Made by a program: the position numbers and the translations under genes | From: Takakia lepidozioides | Lineage: Eukaryota > Streptophyta > Takakiopsida > Takakiales > Takakiaceae | Assembly: GCA_030704615.1 (NCBI GenBank) | Contig: CM060733.1 | Span: 9,796,001-9,860,000 of the forward strand | Direction of reading: 5' to 3' | DNA length: 64,000 nt | In this document: positions 11,811-24,706 of the stretch, in pieces | Numbering within the stretch: the first letter of the stretch is position 1 | Layout of the letters: each line of letters begins with the position of its first letter | The notes under the pieces: generated by a model | The model's input: only the letters and a program-made list of their open reading frames with translations | Told to the model about the DNA's origin: nothing | Database searches by the model: none

Positions 11811-12738
11811 TACAAAGTTTTCCGTTAACTGTCCTGGCAACATCCAGCACACGGAGTTTCATACAAAAATCAAAGCCCCTTTTGCGACCTGCTGGAAATA
11901 GTTTCTTTCACGTCGTGCAAGATTTGCAGATGACAAAACGAGATGATGAGATAGAATTCGGCATGCACCCTTCAGAAACAAAAATGTAGCTTATAGTAGA
12001 ATTTTTCAACCTTCCATGCTGGGAAGATCCCAAGCAGTAAGGCGCTAAATCATCTGAATCTTTTCAATAGCAAGCTCCAGTTCCTTCCCAGATCTACATT
12101 GCCTATGCAGATTTACATGGTTCTTCAGATCTACATTGTCTGTGCACTGTGCAATGATCCCACCCACTTCAGCAGCAGAAGAACCCATCACTGCCTCACA
12201 GACATACCGTAGTGCCGATAGAGTTGTCCGAGAGAACACAGTCAGTCCCCACAGAGCAGCGCGCGCCTCTCCACCCACGACCTCGAGCAAGAAAGACGAG
12301 CCTTTTAGTGGGCTCTCTGTGTATTATTATGCACTCTAGCACATGACACCTGGCCCAATGGTTGGCGGCTCAAGGGAACACAGTGCGGGGTTTTAAGAGA
12401 GCCCCAATTTTAGCGGGGATCAAATAAAGCTTCTTTCGTCTTGGAGCTCGTGTGAAGTGTGAACGCAGGGTCACAGTGCTCGCGTTTTGGAGACTGGCGT
12501 CCTTCGTGGGGATCGTTGGAGGATCTGCGATCTGATGATGTGAAGCAGTTTTGAGTTCCTCGACCGTTAATTTGGTGTCTCGACATCGCTGCAGAGATGT
12601 GCACCCACATTTCTGGAAGAGTTTCGGCAACCCCACACACGAATTTCTTAGTGTGCCGCTGGGATGGCCCTTTGCATGACTTCAGCTAGTGTGAGTGGAT
12701 AGGGTCAGTCTGTTTAGAAGCTAAACAAGGAGAAAGCG
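11811..12738. promoter_or_regulatory. Divergent intergenic region between GER and mTERF5 genes
   Basis: About 930 bp between two start codons facing away from each other, so it must contain both promoters and 5' leaders. A short duplication (CAGATCTACATTG, twice within ~45 bp near 12,090-12,140) is visible. An 81-codon ORF on the minus strand (12,045-12,290) has no recognisable features and is not called. No TATA box could be assigned with confidence. Confidence 0.4.
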
Positions 12739-15700
12739 ATGGTGTTGGTGGCATTGGATCGAGCGGCGCAAGCACTCATAGGCTTCCCGGCTGCTAGGCT
12801 TTTCCGGTTTGCCTCCCGCAACATGTTTGCAGGTACAGAAGCAAGGAAGAGTGAATTTTTTTCTCAGAATGCTGAATTTTCACGTTATGGGCCTGTTATA
12901 TTTAGTCGTTGAAACTTCATTTGCAGCATGTCGTGTACATAGAACTTTTTGCCTTGTACTTCGAACGTGTTTTTGGCAATGTGACCGTTTTGATTCTTAC
13001 AGTGTGCTTCACAATGATTATCTAGTTGTGGGTGTGGTAGCAGTGTACCCCAACTTTTACTTTGTGTGATCTCCTACACCCTGCGCACTGTGCCCACAGC
13101 AGACAGAAATATAGAAATGCAGAAATTAACGAAGCAACTGTTCTGGCCACTGAAATATATGAAGGATCGAAAGCCCCAACGTAGATTTCCAAACACCAAA
13201 CAACCCCACAGGAACTGAAGCTCTGGTGGTGTCGCTTTAAGTTCCTTTCTACCAATGTTTGGAGATGGTGTGCCTGGTGCAACACACAAAGGGTACGACT
13301 GTCTTGATGAAGTACTGCGTGATACTATTCCCGAGCAATTCGGGTTTGGTTTCTTGCACAGGTAATGAAGACGTGATTGAATACTGATTTACGCTCTGGT
13401 ACTGACATCATACCAGAAAGAATGACCCCCATGTCAATACTAGCAATGCAGGCCCCCTTAAGGTGCGGCAGAAATTGTCGGAGAGATCAGGAGAGAGCGG
13501 GAGGGGAATCTGTTCTGTAATTTAATTTGGCATTGTACCAAATTGCTGTTGCTCATGATGGATCAGCTGTTCTCTTGTTCTTCTATGATGCAGGAGAAAT
13601 GTCAGGGGAAATACTGGGAGGTAAGATGATTACTATGCCGTTGAGGCCTTCTAGGAGGCCCCTTGTGCGGCACCTATGTGCGATATCCACCAAACACCCC
13701 TCTTGCCCCCCTCTGCAACCTGTCGTGGCTTCCAAGTTATACCCTACAGGTATTTGTCTTCCTCAGTCTTATCGTGTGTTCTTAAATAAACCTTCTCTCC
13801 ACATAAGTTCGTTCAAAGCATTGATTAGTTGGTTTGTGCTAAGGTTTGCACTCTTGAGAAGAAGATCCATCTCAACCTCTTGGCCCATTCCTTTGCTGTC
13901 GTAACAGTGGTAGTCATCATGTTCAACCAGTAATATGATTTGAGACTAATCTTGACTTATTGTCTGTTTTCGAGAGTGAATCAAGTTGTTGCGAAATCTC
14001 ATGCATGCTTGCAGTGGGTGGGCAGGGGTCAGTGGATTTGGCAGTAGACTGGAAGAAGGTAGCGTGTGAGAGAGAGGAAGCCAAGGCAGTGCTGGTTGAC
14101 TTTTTGAGAGGGCGAGGTGTCAGCCCCCCACTTGCTGCCAGGACTGTGAACAAAGCACCCCGCTTCATTGCACATCTGCTCTCACTTCTACACTCGCACT
14201 ATCGCATGCGATATCTCTCTGGTTTTTTTCTGTACCTTTATCAATTCAAATACAAACTAGTTTTGGAGAGCTGTATTGCTGGGCTCCCTTTATCACCAAG
14301 CGCTGTCCTTGTAAGCAAGGGTAAGGTAATACTTGGTTGGATGATATGTAACCAGACCTGGCAAGGTAGACTAATGCCATGAGATGCAGCAAGGCACCGG
14401 AGGTTGATATAAAACAGAGATTATGTATATTCTCCACTTAACACGATGGGTTTTCATTAACTGAAAATGACAGAGTTGAGAGTGACCATCAGCCACCTGC
14501 CTTTCTTCAGAGTGTTTGCAGAAGAAGGGTGACTAGTCTCTTGTGTGGTCCTTGAAAGGCAGTGCTTTGTTTTTTTGGTAGGAAAAGAGAGGACACTTGT
14601 TGCAACTCCATAACAGAGCTCTCTATTGGTTTCCAATTATAAGCCGAGAAAAATGTGAATATAGCAGTAGCCACTGGTTGCGGGGAATTTCCAAAAACTT
14701 TTTCTTGCCAATGTCTCTCAGGAACTCAAAAGAGATCATTTTAGCATCCTGTGGTTTCTTGGCAGGAAGGGAGCTGACAACAACTGAAATCAGGAGCACG
14801 TTGCTGCCATACTTAGAGGGCATGGGGACAAAGCACAAGCAGGGATTAGTTGATGTCTTTGTGAGCTTCCCGGATCCGCCCCCACCCAGGGCAGAGGTTA
14901 TTGGCCCTGGTCAAATAAAGGGTGATCCAGCGACGATGAACTATCCCGAGGTCAACATGGAAGACTATCCAGAGATCAACGTAGCAGACTATCCACAGCT
15001 ACGTGTGCATGTGGTTGATGGGAAGTTTCGGCCAGCACTTGTGTATTTCCTCAAATTGGGTTTCCCACCTGAACAAGTGGAACGTCTTGTGTCCCGCTTT
15101 CCGAGTATACTGAGCTATAGTGTAGATGGCAAGATACAGCCTGTGGTTGATTTCCTTTTGGGCATGGGTGTCTCGCTCGACCAAATTCCCAAGATCCTCC
15201 TGAAGAGACCACAATTGTTTGGGTGCAGCGTGGAGGAGAATCTGAAGCCCAGTGTGTTGTTGTTGGAGGGGCTGGGGGTAGAAAGAGAGAAATGGGCTAG
15301 AATTCTCGTTGCATTTCCCCATATGCTAACATACAGCAATTTGAAACTGCAGAATGTTGTTGTAGTTTTATCAGAGATTGGGTTGTCCCCGCCAGATGCA
15401 GGAAAGGTCCTCACCAAATTTCCACATGTTGTTGGTTACAGTGTGGAAGCAAAGCTGAAACCAATGGCGGAGTACTTCTTTAGCATTGGTGTGTCAGATG
15501 TGAGAGCTTTGATTCGGCGTTCCCCTCAGATGCTAGGGCTAAGCCTAGAACTGAACATCAAGCCCACAGCTCAGTTCTTCTTAGAACTGGGGTTCACGAA
15601 GGAGGAGTTCACTACACTGGTCATCCGATTTCCACAGATTCTAGGACTGAATGTAGAGAATAATATACGCCCCAAGTGGAATTATTTCAGGAGTATGGAA

Positions 15701-15907
15701 CGTTCCAAGTCTGAAGTAGTAGATTTTCCTCAGTATTTTGGGTACAGTTTAGAGAAGAGGATACAGTCTAGGTATGAAGCAGTAGTGTCACACAGGCTAG
15801 CATGGAATTTGAATCGAATGCTTAGTATGACCGATATTGCCTTTCAGCGACAACTAGAGAGCAGCAAGCTTAGGGCTGGCAATCACGTTGTGGGACTGTC
15901 AGAGTGA
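12739..15907 (+). CDS. MDA1: mTERF-family organelle factor, mTERF5/MDA1-like
   Basis: A helical-repeat nucleic-acid binding protein of the mitochondrial transcription termination factor family; the Arabidopsis relative mTERF5/MDA1 acts in plastid transcription. Exons: 12739-12832, 13594-13749, 14015-14221 and 14766-15907, all introns GT-AG and all phase 1. The join gives 532 codons without a stop. The N-terminus (MVLVALDRAAQAL, rich in Ala/Arg/Leu) fits an organelle transit peptide. Exon 3 carries REEAKAVLVDFLRGRGVS, and the exon 3/4 join gives RYLSGRELTTTEIR, as in the MDA1 family. Exon 4 holds about seven mTERF repeats with the typical FP..L.YS / RP.L.G.S pattern, and ends with FPQYFGYSLEKRIQSRYE and NRMLSMTDIAF as in MDA1. 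The orthology call rests on remembered family features; a mitochondrial target cannot be excluded. Confidence 0.9.
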
Positions 15908-16918
15908 TTCTTCAGTGAGAAAACATTCCTTAGTGATTTCTCTATTCAAACTTTGATTGAACACCAGCTAACTCACCGTTCATTTCTTCAGGAATCTCTT
16001 TTGTGAAGTGCTTGGTTTGCTCCATGCACAACAGACAATGACCTCTGAGAGGCTGGTTGTTTTATGTCTTTGAACCCTCTCTTCCCCCGCACCCTCCCTA
16101 CTCTTTTTAGCCGCAATATGTTGGACTTGGAATTTGCCCTTTTCTTTTTGTGGATGTGATAAACTCATCCGTCAGCAGCATTCAACGGCATATTCACTTG
16201 CCTCATCTTTGTAATACAAGAAATGAAATGAAATGAAATGGTGGTTTATAACGAAAGAAAGGAGGAGAGAATTGCAGTCAGATTCTGCTTGCAACAGACA
16301 GTGCAGCTTTTACAGAAGTGTGCATTGCTTGCCAGGGGCTGCCCGGGTCTAACACTCCTTTCCTTCGAAAGAATTGCTTATGAAAGGGATTGGACGATCC
16401 AGCAGGACCATAAGACTCTGCATATGCGCAACAAACAGTAGCACAGTGCTTCTTTGGCGCAACAGCTGAATAAGCCTCGGCAAATCAAATAGGTGTAGCA
16501 CCGCCCATATGTAAACTTAAATCTGTGTCGAAAGGTTCATCTTGTCATGGGGTGGGGGTTTACCATTTCGCAGTGTTCCACCGATGCCCACAGTTTACAT
16601 GTGGATACAGAATATGGAGAGGTTTTCGAGTGTAGTGTGAGTCTTCGATGTTCTGAAAAATTTCCAGCAAAGATCACTTTCCTCCGGTCAGGTTGTACCT
16701 GGTTGAACCTTACCGGTTTATTTTTTTAGAGTAACATCCTTTACCGGGGTTCTACACACCTATCCTTCCTGGCTTCAATATCCGAACGGGGGACATTTCT
16801 TCCGGAGTCTTTGAGGTACATCATGATCTAGATTACCGAATTCTCAGGTTTCGCTTTGTGGGTGGTCCATTGTGGAGGCCAAGTATGGAGCGGTGGTAGC
16901 CTGCGCAATCTCTCCATC
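15908..16918. other. Intergenic region between mTERF5 and ALG10 genes
   Basis: Holds the 3' UTR of the mTERF gene and the promoter/leader of ALG10. A small (GAAAT)n run lies at about 16,217-16,240. No gene-like ORF seen. Confidence 0.4.
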
Positions 16919-19900
16919 ATGACCATGGGCACCCGTGTCTTTCTGCTGCTATGCGTGGGCGCAACGATCTTGCCCGTTGCCTTACTCTTCAATCACATCG
17001 TTCCCCATCCATACATGGTTCTCTCTCTGACTCTGTTTCTCTCTCTCTCACACACACACTAACACGCAACACATCTTACTGTCTCATCTGTTGCAGTCAT
17101 TGCCCAGCTCAGTGGTAGCCTGGGTGTCCATATTGATGTACGTTAAAGTTCTCACTAAATGCTGTTATGAAGTAGATCCATAGATGATTCCAATGTTTTT
17201 TCTCCTACCTTCGATTGCAATTGAGATGATGGCTTTTTGAAGGTGTTCTGTAGCAGGGAAATGTATCTGCATCTGCATCTGCATCTGGTAAGTGAACAAG
17301 GTCAAGTCAATGGATGTCTCATAAGTGCCAAACCTAAGCCCCTGTTAGATCTTTACCTCATCGGGTATCCACAATGTAGTAACAGCACCAAACATTGACA
17401 ACCCTGACACTCATCCCTTGATCCTGCATAACCCATAATAAACTGACACTGTACCCTTTCCTCCTTAGAATGGATCCTCTTTGACGGCAAACTGGGAGGT
17501 GTTGCAGGAGACACTCCTGTCATCTCCTTCGTGTTACGTTGTTGAAGCACTCTTGTGCCTTACTAGGATACTCCGTGTCAGAGGTCTCATCACAATGTTG
17601 TTAATGTGGAAGGAGAGGGGCTAGCAATCTGGATTGGGGTAGTATTGGCAAGTAAAGAACCATACATACCTGAACAGGTCATGCAACTCCAAGTCTTGGT
17701 TATGTGAAAGTAAGGGTTTAAGACAGAGCCTACAGGTGGACTTGTGTTTTCTTATGGCCTTGGAAATGAGAGCTTGAGCTTTTTTCATAAGTTTTCCTTC
17801 ATACAAAGCAACACAGTTAAGACCTTTGAGTTGCCCCCCTGGGTGCGCCCTCCATTGCCCTTTCCCTCTTCTGTGATTCAGTGTGGGTCTACTGCACTTT
17901 CAGCCACGTATACTGAGGCAGATATTCTAATCTGGGTGTGCAATGTTTGCTGTGGGGATGGATGGCGTGGGTGCAAAAAGGACGAGATATTCCACATACC
18001 GCAGGCACAGCAGTTCTGCTATGGCAACCTGGGCAAATGGGATCCCATGATCACCACCTTCCCTGGCTTGTATGCTCTCTAATATTTTTTACTTATCTCC
18101 TTCTCTTGTTTTTGGGTTATGGGAAACTGAATCATTCTATTTGATCTCCGCTCACGTTGTTCTCTTTTTCCAAATACCTGTGTCTCAGGATATGTGGGTA
18201 TGGGGAACTATCAGTCATGTGTTTCACTCGAAAGAAGGAAAGAATAGATCGTATAGCACACCATGGGTTCATTATTTGGATATTCAAGATGCCAGTGGAA
18301 ACTTACAAACTTAGATGATTATGTGGTACCCTTGACACTTGATTTTCTTTCCCGAAACATGCTGTCCTCTGATAGTTTGTGGTATTTCCATGGTCAAAGA
18401 TCTCTAGATCCCTAAACCAAAAGTTGCATTTGCAGGTATTTTGTGTCGCTTGCCTACACAGGGATACTGCTGCCACTGGCAGGCTTCCTCGGGTTGGCCT
18501 CCTCACTGCCAGATCTATGCACCCCAGCCATATTACGATCTGTAAACGTGGCTCTCTCTCTCTTGTGCTCTCTTCTGTTCTGGGGGATTGGACGGCACCT
18601 AGAGCCCAAGAAAACTCTGAAAAGGGTCACTGCAAAAGCAATGTTGCTGGCACTGTACCCACTCCATTGGTTTTTTACATTTCTTTATTACACAGATGTG
18701 GGGTCCACGACTGCCGTTATGGCTATGCATCTGGCGGGTTTAAAGCGAGCCTATTGGATCAGTGCGCTGGTGCGTTAGTGGCCTGCCATGCTTCTTCTCA
18801 GCCCTGTGGGCTTTCTAGAGGTTCGTTGAATGTTTGCACAAAGATTGTGTGTGTTGGGGGTGGGGGAAATGAGGCTCCCAGCTACATCATTGGTAGTTGT
18901 AATTGTGCAGTTGTGAACTTTACTGCTTCAGGGGTAATGTGTTATTCTGCCTCCTCTTTTCTTCAATACGTCAAAGTAAATCTGCTTTGTGTCTTCCCCT
19001 TCTTTGATTTTCCAATCTTCATATTAAGGTCTCTATTTGGACGATAATGGGTGGCATTGTTTTGACACAGTTTGCAGCAGTCTCTATCTTGTTTCGGCAA
19101 ACGAATGTTGTGTGGGCGATTTTTGTGACAGTGGTGGGATTGCTTGACTTTCTAAAAGTCCCTGTAGACTTAAATGGTGAGACTCAAGCTAGAGATGTCC
19201 CATGGAAAGCTGTGGGAGATGAATCACTGTGGAGGTTTCCCCCAGAAGGCCTTGGGGGGCAAATAGCTAAGAATGTAAGGAGGCGAGTTGGCGTGCATTC
19301 CGATAATGATGTGACAACCGTGGATTCAGCATATGTTCCTCCCGTCAGGAAGCCTAATAAAAGTGTCAAGGATGAAGGTGACCTCTCTCTCTATCTCTCT
19401 CTTAGGAAAGGGAAGCCACAGGGCTACAGGCCACAAGGCTATGGAAAACAAGTCTTATGAGTACATCTTAGGAAAGGGAAGCCACAAGGCTATGGCAAAC
19501 AACATCTTTTGAGTACATTCTTAGGAAATGGAATACCCTGCTGATTAAATGCACCATCAACCGAGAACCTTGATCACAACCTTGGCGTATCCAGAGATGC
19601 CAATGTGGCCTGGCAAGTGGCAAACTTGAATCAAGACGAATAGGGAAGAAGAGATAGAAGCTGTAAGAGACTGGTTGTCAGCCTGCAATACACAAGAAGA
19701 CCTTGAGATAAAAAACATGCCCTTTTCAACCGTTGTAAGGCCACCTGAGAGAAAGCTTTCAACACATAGGAAGTTGCTAACTGGGATTGCAAGTACCCAG
19801 CGGAAACCAGTGCATGTGAAGTGCAGCAATTGCCAACAGAGAAACTCTCCAGTCGCATCCTGCCAATCATGGGCGCAGTGTACCACTGAGGACACTCTTT

Positions 19901-22333
19901 TAAAGTAAACAAGCAAGCCCTCAGGTCTTTACCCTCAGAAGAGCTTTGGTGGAAGATAGTCCATGCTGTTCTGCACCGAATGCTGCCCATGACAGGTCAC
20001 AGTATGAGCTGCTGATCTAGCTTTCCTGATGTGCCAAAGAGTAAACTGCTTATGGAATTCCAAATTACACACCTATCCATCCCAGTCTACTGTTTGCCGG
20101 CCTATGGTCTGATATATCCTTCTTTTTTTGTCCTCCCTCCGCTTTCTTCTTTTTCCAAGGAGAAGGCTTTACAATTCGGAACCAACTTTTATAAACCTAA
20201 GACCTCACTCTATCTGTCTACCACCTTCATCCTGTAACATTTGTGTATGCATCAGTTAGAGTAAATCAATCTTGCAAATGGAATGCCATTCGTTGAGAGC
20301 GTTGCTGCAACTAAGGGGTACTTCTTTGCATCTCTGTGATGTTAGTTACTTTGCAAGAAGCACAAACGAGTACATCATCTCTAATGCTATGGCAAGGAAA
20401 CTTCGGTAAGTACACTTTTTCTGTCTCCTAAGGTTGTGCTACCAACTTGTACCTAACTTATCTCAGAAATCTGCACAATAACAGGCATGATCGCGCACTT
20501 TTTGAGCTTGGCCCAACAGGCGTGGATGAGAAGAACCCAGGTGGCTTGGAGCTTTGGCCCGCTGTTGTCAGTGATTCTAGCCTTTGGTGGCTTCGTCTAC
20601 TACAATGGCAGTATTGTTGTTGGTAAGCACAGGTCTATGTGAGTCATATTTGTCCTTGGGAGTCATATCTAATCTCCCCAGTGTGGAACCCATTTTCAGT
20701 CTGAGGAGACAGCATCATTTGCAGGTAACTAATCAGAGGCAAGCAGAAAGGTGGAAAGAAAGGTGGCAGATAAGGCGTAAGAGGTTTGATCTGGTAATCT
20801 TATCCCGGTGGTGTGTGCAGGGGCAAAAGATGCGCACAAGGTCTCTCCTCATTTTCCTCAGCTCTTATACTTTGGGGTCGTTGCTTCAATGGCCATGGCG
20901 CCTCTTCACTACAGCCCTGGCAGACATGCCTTGTTGTTTCGTGTTTTCCGGAGACCATTGGCATGGGCGTTAGTACAGATCGGATTTTCAGTGGCATTTG
21001 TGTTTGTCCACTATTTCAGGTCAAGCTCCTCATCTCTGTTAGTTCCTGATTTAGGTTGTGTTGATGGGTGGGAAACGTAGACCTGGTTCTGGGGCCCTAC
21101 TTAGGTGACTCTTTTGAAGCCTCCTTAGGTGGGGCGGTGTTATTTTTAAGCAAAATAACCCCCTTAAAGGTGTATTGATGAGCACACTTGCATGATCATA
21201 TCTTTCGTTCCATCCTGGCTGAACTTGGGTGCAGAAGGAGAGGGAGGGACATCCAGGAGAGTTAGGCATACTTACAGAAACTCTATGCTTGTACTGTGGA
21301 CAGTTTGGAGCATCCATATTTGCTGGCAGACAACCGGCACTATCCCTTTTACTTATGGAAGAATATAATGCATGCACACTGGAGTGCCAAGTACTGGCTT
21401 ATCCCTCTTTACTTGTACTCGTGGTGGTCTCTCCTACATTCTTTGGGTGAGTCTCCTTTGTCCTAAAATACTCCAAATGTGATATATTCTGATCTCTGGT
21501 TCTTCTATCCGTCTTTGCTTTAATTCCACTTCGGAAATAATACCCAGCTTGCTGAGTTTTAAACAGAGAAGCAAGTATTGAGCTCCGGTTCCTGGTGACG
21601 AGTTCTGTCGTCAGAGCTGGGCTTTGTCCCTCACAAACTTTTGCAGCCCTGTCCTCCAGTTTTCACATTCCACATTGGAGACAGAATGGAGGACCTCTCA
21701 GCCTCAACGACCTGCAGTGATACATCTTCATATAAACACAGATGTAGATCATACATGTTGTCATGCTTGGTGGTGTGCATTTGAAATGGTGCTGTATGAG
21801 CTAATTTGTCTGAATGTTGACGCAAGGGGGGATCCTAGGACCAGAAAATCGGATTCTAAACAACTAGAAAGTCATATTTTACAGGGTCATGACGTAAATT
21901 ATTTACGAAGCAAGTGTGGCATCTTGGCTGTGTAAAGACTTCAAAAATCTACCTTTAGTGTCTCTATAAAAAATGAACAGGATCTAGCAACCTTCCTACT
22001 CGTCCTGGAAGGGATTGGATCTCTTAGGTGCACATGACCCAGATTTTGCTTCATTGATTGGCAGGTAAAAGACAGGACTGGCTCTGGATCCTAGTTTTCT
22101 GTGTAGGAGTTGCCGGGGTGTTGGTACCTGCTCCTTTAGTGGAGTTTCGGTACTACACTGTTCCCTTTTACCTTATTGCACTACACACTCATATCCCAAA
22201 GGATGAAGAAGTGGGTGTGCTGTTACTCTTGGCTGCTGCGTACGTAGGAGTCAATTTGATAACTGTGTATCTTTTCTTGTACCGCCCATTTCACTGGGAC
22301 CATGAATCAGGAATACAGAGATTTTTATGGTGA
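16919..22333 (+). CDS. ALG10: ALG10 alpha-1,2-glucosyltransferase (dolichyl-P-Glc dependent)
   Basis: Adds the third and last glucose to the Glc2Man9GlcNAc2-PP-dolichol N-glycan precursor in the ER lumen, the signal for efficient transfer by oligosaccharyltransferase. Eight exons fit exactly in frame: 16919-17017, 17981-18069, 18436-18769, 19029-19377, 20485-20622, 20821-21019, 21304-21446, 22065-22333; 539 codons, close to plant ALG10 length. Family landmarks in order: VPHPYM/DEIFHIPQAQQFC across the exon 1/2 join, WDPMITTFPGLY, ILFRQTNVVW, HFPQLLYF, EHPYLLADNRHYPFYLW (across the exon 6/7 join), and LVEFRYYTVPFYL near the end. Hydrophobic spans occur throughout, as expected of a multi-pass GT-C enzyme. 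The introns after exon 1 (963 bp) and after exon 4 (1107 bp) are the largest; the exon 4 end at 19377 is supported by phase only. No lesions seen. Confidence 0.95.
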
Positions 22334-24706
22334 AAACTTATGTTTATGAATCAAATGCAAATTTTCCATTAGCACTAAATCAAGGATAAGTCCCTTGTTG
22401 CATTTAGCATGGATCACTGGCTCAGTGTTAGGCATTTTTCCTTGCAAGTTGTCCCTGATTGTTACATTGAAGTGGTTCGCTGCCTTTACGAATGTATCAT
22501 AAAGTCTTATTTTCGTGTAAATTGAGATTTGCATAGTTGATTGATGAACTTTGCACATTTCTCAAAGCAGCACAATGTGAGCACCACGGATTTGGAAATG
22601 TGCAACATTGAACCCCCATATGGTCTCATGCTCAAGCCTGACTGAGGTTGTTGATCTTCTAACTGACGAGAGAGAGAATGGAAACAAAGAATGAAAGAGC
22701 TGTGGTGGGGTCTGGAAATCAAGACCCACTTTTGATTATGCCAAAGCAGTGGGCTTGAGAAGCCTAGGGAAGAGAGAATGTCGACAAGGTGCAGCACTCA
22801 GGGAATCCTCCCCAAAGTGAAGTCAAGTCAGAAGCTGTTGAAATCCTTGGTCTGAGAACTGATTTGACCACTGTTTGCTTGTGCAAATAGGCCTTTAACT
22901 TGGACAGCTGGCAACACTGTTTGCCAGGTGTTGGAGGTGCTTCCTGAAGAAACGTCACTAGCCAGGTTGGCTTTAAAATGGGATCTGTAACTTTTGAAGA
23001 CTAAATTTGAGAAGAAGCGAAATAGTCGGGGTCAAATGAGAGTGTCATTTGGGTGACTGGACTATCACAAAATCTACAGGGTTCCGTCCCTGTGGCTGCA
23101 AAGACACTGTGGACTACTTTAGAGCCTGTACAGCTGACTTTCCTGCAAATGTAGTTCTTGCCCGCACGGCATGATCTATTCAAATCATCTTTCCAGTTCC
23201 CCCGAAGAAGATTCATTCCATTTCTAGTAACGTCTTTGTTTGTATATGCTTCCATGCAAATGAAGGGCGTGTTGGATGTAAGGTAGCATTATACGTTGCC
23301 AGCAATAAAGTCCGTGAAGCCGGACAGCGGAAAATATAAGCTGTCCCTTGAAGATGCCACACTTGCCAAGATGGCAAAAGATGGCATCCTCAGCTAAACC
23401 AAGATGCCATCTTCAGCTAAACACAAAGCTTTGGGTCTCATTCAATTTATCCACTGTAGAGGGATAAATACTGTTAAAAAGACCATGCTTTGCAACGTTA
23501 TGATGCCTACTTGGAGTACACATCTGAGGGCAACTCCAATCATGCTAAATCCATTCAGCTTTTCGTGCTCAAAGAGAGCTTGTACTCAGCGTGCTCTAGA
23601 ACTGCTAACGTGGCTGTTCGGAGTTTGGCGTGCTCTCGACGTAATGTTAGATTTTAAGGTCGGACATTGAATTGCATGCAGAAGCACTGGAGCCAAACCG
23701 CACCATATGTACCAGTTGTAAGCTGCAATCAATCCTTGAGAAACATTACACACCTCACATTTACCTCCATAGTCAAGTTGCTGGAATTGGGGATATAGAC
23801 AGTTTGTGCGTGTCGATCACAAGTGCAACAACTTCACAATACAACCATGTGAGAGAGGGAGAATCAGAGAAAAACCAACTCAGACAGCAACCACCCTTTC
23901 AATTCAGCTTTTAGCCTGGAGAAGTTTACCGTCAGGACAAACAAATAGAGTCAACAAGGAACATACCCATGGGCCAGAAATCAAGGAGTTGAGCAGTCAA
24001 GGAAGAATCTTGGAACGATTGAAGCTTAGAACTACTAAATGTATAAGCTCAGAGAGAGAGAGAGCACTGCAGTTGCCTTCGGTACATACCAAGGGCCCTC
24101 ATCTGATCTGATGTGCCAACATCATTCTAAACTGCCTCATCTCTGTTTGGCAGCCCAATTTCACAAAACAGTGGGATTCACCACAGGGTGAGGTGACATC
24201 TTTTTTGTTCACAACCTGGCTAGCCAGAGCGTGGCCCAAATACTTCATTAAAATCGCTCTGTGATATATCCTTTGTGCACAAATATAAACACTTTGCAGC
24301 ATTTAAAGCATATTAACAACTATACTTGGAGGACATTGTCCTAAGGGAATCTGCATTATGCTGGTTATCAGTGATGTGAGTCCTGACAACTCCTCTGACA
24401 AGGAAACAAACAAAATTTCTTCTTTCAGTGAGAAGCTTTACTTCACATGCAAAAAAGATCAATCAGCTCCAACTATGCAGTTGTGGTATTGAGATGGTGT
24501 ACAGTGAAATGAGTCTTATGTTTCCCTACTTCAGACAACTTGGGAAACTCACCAAAGTGAGAGTCATAACATTCAAAGCATGTGTAGTGTCTACTTCTTG
24601 AGATCTAGCAGACATCTAAACCTGCAAATTGCAGCAGGTTGCAACTCAAATCTTCCTTAAACTTGAAGGAAACTTGATCAGGAAGCTGTATGAATATATT
24701 ATACTG
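22334..24706. other. Gene-free region with one copy of a dispersed repeat
   Basis: Lies between the convergent ALG10 and F-box genes. It contains a repeat at about 22,600-22,850 whose inverted copy is at about 28,715-28,975 (see separate entry), a GA run near 24,050-24,065 and otherwise unremarkable sequence. No ORF with recognisable features. Confidence 0.45.
22600..22850 (-). repeat. Dispersed repeat, copy 1 (inverted relative to 28.8 kb copy)
   Basis: Read on the minus strand, this stretch contains CTCTCTTCCCTAGGCTTCTC, AAGCCCACTGC, GTGGGTCTTGATTTC, CCCCACCAC, GCTCTTTCATTCT, GTTTCCATTCTCTC and GATCAACAACCTCAGT in order. The same blocks occur in the same order on the plus strand at 28,790-28,960. 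Identity is high in blocks, with small insertions between. No TIRs, LTR ends or coding capacity are visible, so the family is unknown. Confidence 0.75.

Noticed and set aside
12045-12290. 81-codon minus-strand ORF in the GER/mTERF5 intergenic region
   Set aside because: No recognisable motif; lies where promoters of both genes must be; treated as chance.
18379-19047. 222-codon plus-strand ORF overlapping ALG10 exon 3
   Set aside because: Different frame from the conserved ALG10 exon; a shadow ORF running through the intron.
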